Shown here piece by piece: positions 1-6,092 of a DNA stretch of 6,983 nucleotides (within the stretch, counting starts at the first letter, position 1; each line of letters begins with the position of its first letter). The notes beneath the pieces are model-generated. The model did not search any database and had not been told where the DNA came from. It was given only the letters and a program-made list of their open reading frames with translations. The position numbers and the translations under genes are program-made. Source of the DNA: Methanobacteriota archaeon (lineage in GTDB: Archaea; Thermoplasmatota; Poseidoniia; Poseidoniales; Poseidoniaceae); NCBI GenBank assembly GCA_018623995.1, contig JAAZUV010000073.1:1-6983 (forward strand), given 5' to 3'.

Positions 1-705
1 AGGACTTCCATGTCCAATCTTGACCATATGTTCGATGACTTGGTCAGAATGAGCCTTCATCGTGTTGAGGTGAGCATCAACGTAAGTATCGATGGTTGCT
101 TGATCGTTGGCATCTGAAGGCACGGAACCGTTGATTGGTGTCCTCGATAACCAGGACGAAATCAACTCGACCAGTGTTGGTTCTACAGAAATGCGTTGAA
201 GTGTTTCATACGCTTCTTTGCTGATTTTTCCTTCTTCTGAGAGCTTCTTCATATGGGCCATTGGATCCATATCCGCAACTCTCGATTCTTGCTTGAGTCC
301 GAGTCGCATCTCCATGGCTCGCATTTGCCAGGATTCGAAACCTGATGATGTCCCAAGTCTATCTCGGAACGCAAGGAAGCCTTGGGGACTCAGTGTTTCC
401 ATAACTTTCCATTGATTGGCAAGGAGACGGAAGATTTCGATGACTCGCTCCAAGTGATGGACAATCTGTGGCAAGTGTTTCTCATCAACCGATTCCTGTG
501 CTAGATAGTTATGCACGGCATCAAGTTCTGCACGTACTTGTTTGAACCACAATTCAAACGCCTGATGTGTGATAATAAAGTGCATCTCATCGTTCGAAGG
601 AAAAGGTGTATGACCTTCAGGACCTGCTTGCAACTGAAGCAATTCATCGAGGCGAAGATAGCCCGAATAGGTCATTCGATTCGTTGGTGAACCTGAACCT
701 GCCAT
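1..705 (-). CDS. kynA: Tryptophan 2,3-dioxygenase, N-terminal part (cut by left edge)
   Basis: Heme enzyme that opens the indole ring of L-tryptophan with O2 to give N-formylkynurenine, the first step of the kynurenine pathway; cytosolic. The 235 visible codons read without a stop to base 1, so the C-terminus, with the proximal heme histidine, lies outside the window. Family hallmarks seen: a TYSGYLRLDELL start (residues 12-23), the NDEMHFIITHQAFELWFKQ block (38-56) with the distal-pocket His47, and FLAFRDRLGTSSGFESWQ (110-127). F110, R114 and S121 keep the spacing of the Phe/Tyr, Arg and Ser substrate-pocket residues known in human and Xanthomonas TDO. The ATG at 705 is chosen because the motif begins right after it; a GTG at 741 is the only clear longer option before an in-frame stop. 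AAGG lies only 3 nt from the ATG, so the ribosome site is weak. It is divergent from purP. Family assignment is firm; physiological role is inferred. Confidence 0.93.
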   Translation of the reverse strand, partial: MAGSGSPTNRMTYSGYLRLDELLQLQAGPEGHTPFPSNDEMHFIITHQAFELWFKQVRAELDAVHNYLAQESVDEKHLPQIVHHLERVIEIFRLLANQWKVMETLSPQGFLAFRDRLGTSSGFESWQMRAMEMRLGLKQESRVADMDPMAHMKKLSEEGKISKEAYETLQRISVEPTLVELISSWLSRTPINGSVPSDANDQATIDTYVDAHLNTMKAHSDQVIEHMVKIGHGSP

Positions 706-797
706 GAACCTTGATGGAGATTCGGCTCTTGAACTCTTCACCCAATTTTTTCAAAATCGAGCCACCCTATTGAGAAGTAAGGGATAACAGTCATAGA
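706..797. promoter_or_regulatory. Divergent promoter region between kynA and purP
   Basis: This 92-bp spacer must carry the start signals of both divergent genes. Its centre holds an A/T-rich, nearly symmetric stretch, ATTTT-TTC-AAAAT at 745-757, roughly 40 bases from each start codon. That is compatible with a shared or back-to-back archaeal TATA region, but no strong TTTATATA consensus is visible. No good Shine-Dalgarno sequence precedes either start codon, so one or both transcripts may be leaderless or have short leaders. Promoter use is inferred from position and composition only. Confidence 0.35.
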
Positions 798-1931
798 GTG
801 CATACGAAACCCCTCGACATGGGCGTAGACCACTCCACACTCCTCTCCTGGCTCGCGGACTACGATAAAGACAACATCACCATCGGTGTTGTCGCATCAC
901 ACTCATCTTTGCAAATCCTTCACGGAGCACGCATGGAAGGCTTCCGTACGCTTGGTATTGCTGTTGGAGAAAACCGTCGTCGCTTCTACAAAGCCTTCCC
1001 TGGAGCAGAACCAGATGAGTGGTTGATGCTCGAAGATTATCGAGAGATGCTCGATTATGCAGAATGGTTCCGAGAAAAGAACGTCATTATCGTCCCACAT
1101 GGATCGCTTGTTGAATATCTTGGAAGTGAGAACTTCCGAAACCTCGAAGTCCCGACCTTTGGAAATCGTGGAATTCTTCGCTGGGAAAGCAGCCGTGCAA
1201 AGCAGCGTGATTGGTTGGTCGCTGGCGGATGTACCATGCCAAAGGTCCTCGAGGACCCCCACGATATCGACGGACCTGTCATTGTCAAGTACGCTGGAGC
1301 CAAAGGTGGCCGAGGTTATTTCATCGCTCGAGATTATCGTGACTTCCGTCGAAACGTCGACATTGAGGAGGAGTTCACCATCCAGGAATACGTACTTGGT
1401 TGCCGATATTACCTCCACTTCTTCTTTGACCCTCTGGCAACAGACGGCTACCAAGTCCAAGGTCGTGGCAAATATGCTGGAAAGAACCTTGGACGCCTCG
1501 AACTGCTTTCCATGGACCGTCGTGATGAGGCGAATGTGGACGAGTTCTACAAATTGGGTTCGCTCCGTGACTTACGGGAAGCAGGCATGGAACCATCGTT
1601 TGTTGTGACTGGTAACCAACCTGTTGTGATCCGTGAATCCTTGCTCCCGCGTGCCTTTGAGATGGCTGAGGGAACCGTTGCTGCATCCTTTGAACTCGAA
1701 GACGAATCAAGAGGTATGATCGGCCCATTCTGTCTCGAAACCATCGTTACAGACTCACTCGAATTCAAGGTGTTTGAAATCAGTGCACGTATTGTTGCGG
1801 GATCCAATCCATTCGTCGGAGGCTCTCCGTACTCGGACATCAATGAAACTCGAATGTCAACCGGTCGACGCATTGCACGAAGCGTTCGTAATGCGCTCAA
1901 AAACAATCGTCTTGACGACATCCTTTCTTGA
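798..1931 (+). CDS. purP: PurP: formate-dependent AICAR ligase (FAICAR synthetase)
   Basis: ATP-grasp enzyme that uses formate and ATP to formylate AICAR to FAICAR, the penultimate step of IMP synthesis in archaea that lack the folate-dependent PurH transformylase; cytosolic. The 377 residues align by eye with archaeal PurP along their length. The N-terminal domain has NITIGVVASHSSLQILHGA (26-44) and GFRTL (48-52). The nucleotide-binding strand and glycine-rich loop is VIVKYAGAKGGRGYF (161-175). TGNQPVVIRESLLP (271-284) and MIGPFCLE (307-314) follow, and FEISARIVAGSNPF (326-339) is the metal/ATP-binding end. The usual length is about 360. The extra length includes a stretch near 213-232 (tip rich in Gly, Lys and Arg) that looks longer than in Methanocaldococcus PurP as I remember it. 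Start: GTG at 798 is the only candidate after the upstream in-frame stop at 771; ATG at 819 is a shorter option that would also keep the whole domain. No clear Shine-Dalgarno. Its stop abuts that of the convergent neighbour. Confidence 0.92.
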   Translation: MHTKPLDMGVDHSTLLSWLADYDKDNITIGVVASHSSLQILHGARMEGFRTLGIAVGENRRRFYKAFPGAEPDEWLMLEDYREMLDYAEWFREKNVIIVPHGSLVEYLGSENFRNLEVPTFGNRGILRWESSRAKQRDWLVAGGCTMPKVLEDPHDIDGPVIVKYAGAKGGRGYFIARDYRDFRRNVDIEEEFTIQEYVLGCRYYLHFFFDPLATDGYQVQGRGKYAGKNLGRLELLSMDRRDEANVDEFYKLGSLRDLREAGMEPSFVVTGNQPVVIRESLLPRAFEMAEGTVAASFELEDESRGMIGPFCLETIVTDSLEFKVFEISARIVAGSNPFVGGSPYSDINETRMSTGRRIARSVRNALKNNRLDDILS

Positions 1932-3251
1932 TCAGCCTAAGTCGGGCGCTGGTGGTACACCGGATCCATCATCTTCAGGTACATCACCAAGTTCGTTTTC
2001 AATCTCATCTACAAGGTCACCAAACTCGACTTGCTTTGGTGTGGCTTCATCAGCGAGGATTTGATCAGCAGAGACTTCTCCGCTTTCTGCCCGTCGGAGT
2101 TGTTCCTCTAATTCTCGCTTGATTTGCTCTCGCTCTTCCATAGTTGGGACGTTGAAGGTACATACGAGTTGAATCTCTTCACCGAATGTGAGTTCACCTG
2201 TGTATTCCATTAAGTCGCCGTACGCATTCGCAATGACTTGGAACTTCGTTGGGTCCTTTGAACGTCGCTTCTTATGCTTCTTGTAGTAGTGGACAAACAC
2301 TTGGTAGGTTCCTGGAGGAGCCTCTCCCTCAGGCCAAACAACGTTTTCTACTGGCTTTCGTGACTCGGGTTTCATGTTTGCGTCAACGTCGAGTTCTCCG
2401 CCACAAGCAGATTTTCGATTTCCTCCGTGAATTCGCTCACCTGATGGACATACGACGTGGAGATCAAGGTCGTTGTAATTGTTCCACATCAATGAAATTT
2501 GGACATCCGAGGAGCGTGCACCCTCACGTTCGAGACGTGCACGAAGTTCTTCGAGCGCACGTGATGCTGCTTGGCGACGCTCAAGTGCATCTTTTTCTTG
2601 TGCTGCACGAATCTCAGCGAGGCGCTGTTCTTCAGCAGCGGCAAGTTCGGCTTGTCGTGCTGCTTCTTCTGCGTCACGCTCTGCTTGAGCTGCTGCTTCT
2701 CGTTCTGCGTTTGCACGGGCTTCCTCTGCAGCCTTTTCGGCTTCGAGTCGATCTTTCTCTGCCTGCTCTTCTTGTTCCTTCTTGAGGCGTTCTTGCTGTT
2801 CAGCAAGGGCAGCTTCCTCTTCTTCGCGTCGGCGGCGTTCTTCTTCCTCTTCGCGACGAGCCCACTCCTCATCGCGCTGCCGGCGGCGTTCAAGCATCTC
2901 TTCCTCTGTCTCTTCATGCTCCTCTTCGGGCTCTTCTTCGGCAGGGGGTTCTTCCCAGAACGGTTCCTGTTGCACAGGTTCAACCAACTGTTGTTCTTGT
3001 GGAATCAGAGAAACGCTCACTCCACCAGAGAGATTTCGACGACGACGTTCGGATTCGATCATCATCAGCTTTCGCTCAAACTCGGAGCGAGCGCTCGAGA
3101 AACTAGAGCTCTGTACAGGTGCTCTGAGACCATCAGCAACCATACCCTGGCGCACTTCAAGCGCTGCATCACGACGAATGAGAATAAACCAGACCCCGAG
3201 AATAAAGCCACCACCGAGGATGGCCAAAACCAGAATGGAACCTGTGTCCAT
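1932..3251 (-). CDS. Single-pass membrane protein with charged coiled coil and YfaP/DUF2135-like domain
   Basis: Function unknown. From the ATG at 3251 it has 439 residues. Residues 5-25 form one hydrophobic helix followed by RRD. By the positive-inside rule this suggests the N-terminus outside and the bulk in the cytoplasm, but the prediction is weak. Residues 95-120 are almost purely acidic with prolines, and about 118-245 are a long Glu/Arg/Ala/Gln coiled coil resembling TolA-type linkers. Residues 248-368 form a compact beta-rich domain with ISLMWNNYNDLDLHVVCPSGERI, then GGELDVDAN, VENVVWP and PPGTYQVFVHYY. This pattern matches the YfaP/DUF2135 family as I recall it. The DVDAN run could bind a metal. 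Inside the domain is a very basic stretch, KKHKKRRSK (324-332). An acidic tail ends the protein. A longer start, ATG at 3284, would add 11 residues and has an AAAGGAAG before it; I prefer 3251 because the membrane helix follows at once and a TATA-like box is spaced for a leaderless start. It is divergent from the aro operon. Confidence 0.8.
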   Translation of the reverse strand: MDTGSILVLAILGGGFILGVWFILIRRDAALEVRQGMVADGLRAPVQSSSFSSARSEFERKLMMIESERRRRNLSGGVSVSLIPQEQQLVEPVQQEPFWEEPPAEEEPEEEHEETEEEMLERRRQRDEEWARREEEEERRRREEEEAALAEQQERLKKEQEEQAEKDRLEAEKAAEEARANAEREAAAQAERDAEEAARQAELAAAEEQRLAEIRAAQEKDALERRQAASRALEELRARLEREGARSSDVQISLMWNNYNDLDLHVVCPSGERIHGGNRKSACGGELDVDANMKPESRKPVENVVWPEGEAPPGTYQVFVHYYKKHKKRRSKDPTKFQVIANAYGDLMEYTGELTFGEEIQLVCTFNVPTMEEREQIKRELEEQLRRAESGEVSADQILADEATPKQVEFGDLVDEIENELGDVPEDDGSGVPPAPDLG

Positions 3252-3350
3252 GTTCTTTGGAAGACATACTGTGTCTTTTATCATTTGCTTCCTTTATTTC
3301 ATGGCTGCATGCATGCAAAGCATTGAATGTGTCAAGCATCTCGTCATACC
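3252..3350. promoter_or_regulatory. Divergent promoter region between the membrane protein gene and the aro operon
   Basis: This 99-bp spacer must drive the aro operon rightwards and the membrane protein leftwards. For the rightward side, CCTTTATTTC (3291-3300) is a TATA-like candidate; a start site about 25 nt on would fall near 3322, giving a short leader. For the leftward side, AAATGATAAAAGA read on the minus strand (3286 to 3274) is TATA-like and is spaced about 25-30 nt from the ATG at 3251, which fits a leaderless mRNA. These elements are read by eye and match only loosely. A 12-bp palindrome lies between the rightward TATA-like box and the aroA' start. Confidence 0.4.
3306..3317. promoter_or_regulatory. 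Perfect 12-bp palindrome, candidate operator
   Basis: TGCATGCATGCA is its own reverse complement and contains overlapping GCATGC units. It lies about 6 bp downstream of the TATA-like box at 3291-3300 and 33 nt before the first aro start codon, near the expected transcription start. In archaea, dimeric helix-turn-helix repressors commonly bind palindromes in this position and block polymerase recruitment. The palindrome is seen directly; an operator role is inference. A simple GCAT repeat arising by chance is the alternative. Confidence 0.35.
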
Positions 3351-4145
3351 ATGAACAAGTCCGAACGGCTTGCAGCACTTCTTCCAAATGGACGAGGCGT
3401 ATGGATTCCAATCGATCATGGCATGTCGGATTATCCATGCGATGGATTGGAGGATACGGAAGACCTCATTCAAGATTTGATTTCAGCCGGAGTCAATGCC
3501 ATCGTTGCCCAGAAAGGAGTTGTTAGTCACTACAGTCACCTTTGCGAGGGGACTGACACCAAGATGGTGATTCACTTTTCAGCGTCAACTCGCCATGGAG
3601 GCCCTGATGCTTCTCGAAAGGTCTCGGTTGGTCAAGCCTCTGAAGTTGTTTCAAGAGGAGGCTTTGCTGCTTCTGCTCAAGTCAACATTGGATCGGATGG
3701 AGAGGCAGATATGCTGGAAGCACTCGGCGAATTGACGACACTTTGTCATCACCTCGATTTGCCAGTACTAGGCATGGTTTATGCCCGTGGTCCAAATCTC
3801 AACATCGTTGATGGAGATACAACCAACGGCGTCGCTCATGCAGCACGAGTTGCGTTCGAAATCGGTTGTGATGTTGGAAAGACAACGTGGACGGGTGACG
3901 AAGATTCCTTTGCTCGTGTCACTGGTGCAGCACCGATTCCACTTCTCGTGGCAGGTGGAGCAAAGACAAACACTCGTGACATGCTCAAAATGGTCGAGAA
4001 AGCGATGAAAAACGGTGCTTCAGGCGTCTGCATGGGGCGACAAGTCTTCGCTCATGAACAACCAGAAGCCGTTGCAAGAGCCCTCGTCCTCATTGTCCAT
4101 CACGACAAATCTGCATACGATGCCATGAATGAAGTTGGATTGTGA
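3351..4145 (+). CDS. aroA': 2-amino-3,7-dideoxy-D-threo-hept-6-ulosonate (ADH) synthase, archaeal class
   Basis: Class I aldolase-type enzyme that joins L-aspartate semialdehyde with a C6 ketose phosphate derivative (6-deoxy-5-ketofructose 1-phosphate) to give ADH. This is the first committed step of the archaeal dehydroquinate route that replaces DAHP synthase. The 264 residues match the FbaB/LsrF-type TIM barrel: VWIPIDHGMSDYP (17-29), VNAIVAQKGVV (48-58), VIHFSAST (73-80), AQVNIGSDGEADML (109-122), MVYARGP (142-148), DVGKTTWTGDEDSF (174-187) and LLVAGGAKTNT (198-208). K177 sits where the Schiff-base lysine of the family lies, and Y144 corresponds to the catalytic tyrosine two strands earlier. 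Start: ATG at 3351; an in-frame ATG at 3327 would add only eight non-conserved residues. There is no Shine-Dalgarno, as expected for the first gene of an archaeal operon. The next gene follows after 9 nt. Confidence 0.94.
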   Translation: MNKSERLAALLPNGRGVWIPIDHGMSDYPCDGLEDTEDLIQDLISAGVNAIVAQKGVVSHYSHLCEGTDTKMVIHFSASTRHGGPDASRKVSVGQASEVVSRGGFAASAQVNIGSDGEADMLEALGELTTLCHHLDLPVLGMVYARGPNLNIVDGDTTNGVAHAARVAFEIGCDVGKTTWTGDEDSFARVTGAAPIPLLVAGGAKTNTRDMLKMVEKAMKNGASGVCMGRQVFAHEQPEAVARALVLIVHHDKSAYDAMNEVGL

Positions 4146-4150
4146 GGGAG
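4146..4150 (+). promoter_or_regulatory. Shine-Dalgarno site of dehydroquinate synthase II
   Basis: GGGAG directly follows the upstream TGA stop and lies 4 nt before the ATG at 4155. It complements the archaeal 16S rRNA 3' end and fixes that start. It contrasts with the absence of such a site before the first gene of the operon. Confidence 0.6.
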
Positions 4151-4154
4151 CGTT

Positions 4155-5153
4155 ATGGAAGTTTGGCTGAATGCACCCGTTTCGAAGGGGCATGAAGGCG
4201 TTGATGCCCTCTATACCGTGCAAAGTGGACCTGATATCTACAGCGACGATGGTTTGCTGTATCGAAACGGTGCAATCATTGGTGGCCACGTTCACATTGA
4301 CTCTGCTGAGGCCCAAGCAAAGGCGCGAAGCCTTGCAGGAAGCGTTGAGTGGATTCTTCTTACCTTCGAAGATTGGTCCATGATTCCAATCGAGAACGTC
4401 ATCGCTGCGACCGATAGCACACCTACCAAAGTTGCAGCTCAAATTGTGAAGCCTGTTGATGCACAGGGAGCAGGTTTTGCACTCGACATTGGCGTCGATG
4501 CGTTGCTTTGCACTGAGGATTGCTTAGAGTCTGCTCTCATCGTCAAATCAATTCGTCTTGAGGAATCTACCTCAGAGGATTCTTCTCCTGAAGACCGTGA
4601 ACAACAGATCGACCTCTCTTTGATGACCATCACCGACATACAAGAAGGACATTCGGGCGATCGTGTATGCGTTGATTTACTCTCAATGCTGGAAGAAGGT
4701 GAGGGAATGCTGGTTGGCTCAACTGCGAAAGCATTCGTCCTTATTCATGGTGAAACGATTGCCTCCAAGTATGTTCCAACGCGCCCATTCCGTGTCAATG
4801 CTGGGAGTGTTGATGCATACACGAACATGGCAGATGGTACAACGAAATACCTCAGCGAATTGAAATCAAGTGACGAGGTGCTCATCACGAGAAACGATGG
4901 AACATCACGCAAAGCAACCATTGGTCGAATGAAGATAGAGACTCGACCGCTCATTCTATTGAGATTTAAGGATGAAAATGCTAATGAAGGACATGTCTTC
5001 ATTCAGCAAGCGGAGACGGTTCGCTTGGTTTTACAAAACGGTGAGGCTTGTTCTGTGACAGACCTTTCCGTAGGTGACTGTATTTTTGGTCACTCCTTCA
5101 CGTCAACACGGCATGTCGGACAAAGCATCTCAGCGCCGTCTGAGGAGCGTTAA
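4155..5153 (+). CDS. aroB': 3-dehydroquinate synthase II (archaeal type)
   Basis: NAD-dependent enzyme that oxidatively deaminates and cyclises ADH to 3-dehydroquinate, the second step of the archaeal shikimate route; unrelated in sequence to bacterial AroB. At 332 residues it is somewhat shorter than the roughly 360 of Methanocaldococcus. The N-terminal half is divergent but keeps ENVIAATDSTPTKVAAQI (80-97) and LDIGVDALLC (110-119). The C-terminal half is strongly conserved: GDRVCVDLLSMLEEGEGMLVGS (168-189), YVPTRPFRVNAGSVDAY (206-222), TKYLSEL (230-236), GRMKIETRPL (257-266) and QQAETVRLV (284-292). An acidic, Ser/Glu/Asp-rich linker, roughly 136-150, separates the halves. Start: ATG at 4155 with GGGAG 4 nt upstream. 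It ends at a TAA three bases before the shikimate kinase ATG, so the two are very likely translationally coupled. Pairing with ADH synthase upstream strongly supports the assignment. Confidence 0.95.
   Translation: MEVWLNAPVSKGHEGVDALYTVQSGPDIYSDDGLLYRNGAIIGGHVHIDSAEAQAKARSLAGSVEWILLTFEDWSMIPIENVIAATDSTPTKVAAQIVKPVDAQGAGFALDIGVDALLCTEDCLESALIVKSIRLEESTSEDSSPEDREQQIDLSLMTITDIQEGHSGDRVCVDLLSMLEEGEGMLVGSTAKAFVLIHGETIASKYVPTRPFRVNAGSVDAYTNMADGTTKYLSELKSSDEVLITRNDGTSRKATIGRMKIETRPLILLRFKDENANEGHVFIQQAETVRLVLQNGEACSVTDLSVGDCIFGHSFTSTRHVGQSISAPSEER
5142..5147 (+). promoter_or_regulatory. Shine-Dalgarno site of shikimate kinase, inside the end of aroB'
   Basis: GAGGAG lies within the last codons of dehydroquinate synthase II and 9 nt before the ATG at 5157. 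It supports that start and suggests coupled reinitiation. Confidence 0.55.
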
Positions 5154-5156
5154 CGA

Positions 5157-6047
5157 ATGGCTGTCTTGGGACAAGGATCGGCTCATGGCGCATGCAGTCT
5201 TCTCCATGCAGCAGGTACCGGATACGGTGCAAGCATGGCTCTTGACCTACCTATTTTGGTTCGGGTTCTCGACAAGAAGAGCAAACGTGATGTCCATGAC
5301 AACGATGGCCTTCTACCACACATTGTTGCTGCTTGGATTGCAGCTGGACATGAATTGCCCGTTGAGCAAGAGAGCCTCCACTGGGCCGTCCAATCGAAAA
5401 TTCCCGCACGAGAAGGGCTGAAGTCATCCTCTGCACTCTGCGTTGCTGCAGTTCGAGCGCTTTGTGATTCAACGGATACAACGCTTGAATTGCATGAGCT
5501 TGTTGCTATCGCAGTCGATGCTCAACTTCGTGCAGGAATTACTCTTACAGGGAGCATCGATGATACATGGGCCTGCGCGACCGGTGGCTGGAAGTTGATC
5601 AATGCCAACGAAGCTGATGTTGCCCAAGGCGTACTATTGGAAGGCGAAGGTCCAGCGAAAGAGGATTGGACGGTACTCTTAATCTCGCGTGGACCAAGAG
5701 AAACTCGCCCTGCATTGGAGGACTTTTTGCCGCATCAACAACACTTCGTTCAAGCACTCAACGCCATCCAAGATGGAAATGAATTGGTTGCACTGACGCT
5801 CAATGGTCGAGGCGTTATCGGAGCAACAAAGGATCACAAAGCCCGTATTTTGGCCAACGATGCGCTGGTCAATGGTGCCCGTGCAGCAGGTCTTAGCGGC
5901 TCAGGAACAGCACTTGTAATCGTGATTCCAATCCAATTGGAGGGCGTCATCCAGCGTCTCAAGATGTGGTACGAAAACAAACATCCTGAGTTCACCATTA
6001 TCGAAACAAGATTCAAGAATCCCGAGAATTCTGAGTCTGAGGAGTAA
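5157..6047 (+). CDS. aroK: Shikimate kinase, archaeal GHMP-kinase type
   Basis: Phosphorylates shikimate to shikimate 3-phosphate with ATP; cytosolic. It belongs to the GHMP superfamily (galactokinase, homoserine kinase, mevalonate kinase) and not to the P-loop family of bacterial AroK. The 296 residues show HAAGTGYGASMALDLPILV (17-35) as the N-terminal substrate-side motif, the ATP-binding loop PAREGLKSSSA (83-93), a GSIDDTWACATGG block (132-144) where archaeal shikimate kinases carry a GxxDD motif, and the C-terminal GHMP motif GLSGSGTALV (245-254). The KSSSA form of the phosphate loop is the one I associate with archaeal shikimate kinases, rather than the GLGSS of homoserine kinases. Position between dehydroquinate synthase and chorismate synthase supports this. 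Start: ATG at 5157, three bases after the upstream stop. The tail (about 285-296) is acidic and probably disordered. Confidence 0.93.
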   Translation: MAVLGQGSAHGACSLLHAAGTGYGASMALDLPILVRVLDKKSKRDVHDNDGLLPHIVAAWIAAGHELPVEQESLHWAVQSKIPAREGLKSSSALCVAAVRALCDSTDTTLELHELVAIAVDAQLRAGITLTGSIDDTWACATGGWKLINANEADVAQGVLLEGEGPAKEDWTVLLISRGPRETRPALEDFLPHQQHFVQALNAIQDGNELVALTLNGRGVIGATKDHKARILANDALVNGARAAGLSGSGTALVIVIPIQLEGVIQRLKMWYENKHPEFTIIETRFKNPENSESEE

Positions 6048-6092
6048 GGCTCAACTTCTTGAGTGCGTGATGGTTGGACTGAATTGAGCCCA
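6048..6092 (+). promoter_or_regulatory. Intergenic leader before aroC with two competing hairpins
   Basis: This 45-nt gap is the only sizeable spacer in the operon. CTCAA (6050-6054) can pair with TTGAG (6059-6063) across a 4-nt loop, forming a small hairpin just after the shikimate kinase stop. The same segment, as GGCTCAA (6048-6054), can instead pair perfectly with TTGAGCC (6084-6090), whose end lies 2 nt before the aroC ATG. The two stems cannot coexist. The second would occlude the aroC initiation region. The complementarity is exact; regulation by it is inference, and the stems are short. No clear Shine-Dalgarno sits near the aroC ATG. Confidence 0.35.

Noticed and set aside
218..415. 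Small plus-strand open frame within the first 420 bases
   Set aside because: It lies entirely antisense to the conserved tryptophan dioxygenase reading frame and has no recognisable content.
723..764. Inverted pair GGCTC (724-728) and GAGCC (759-763) in the kynA-purP spacer
   Set aside because: Only 5 bp match across a 30-base loop, which is expected by chance; not enough for a terminator or operator call.
903..1921. Open frames on both strands overlapping purP (for example 903-1460 and 1547-1921 minus, 1057-1608 plus)
   Set aside because: purP is a full-length, conserved family match in one frame; these translations show no domain pattern and are composition shadows.
1932..3251. Assignment of the minus-strand gene as TolA or another Tol-Pal/TonB component
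   Set aside because: The similarity is limited to the low-complexity Ala/Glu coiled coil. The C-terminal domain is YfaP/DUF2135-like and not a TolA domain III, and no tolQ, tolR, tolB or pal is adjacent.
2249..3354. Long plus-strand open frames (2249-2785, 2571-3326, 2782-3354) opposite the membrane protein gene
   Set aside because: They encode repetitive Ser/Arg- or Cys/Phe/Leu-rich strings that mirror the Glu/Ala/Arg codons of the coiled coil on the other strand; none resembles a protein family or has a start context.
5074..5421. Plus-strand open frame spanning the aroB'-aroK junction
   Set aside because: It is out of frame with both well-conserved enzymes, and its translation matches nothing recognisable.
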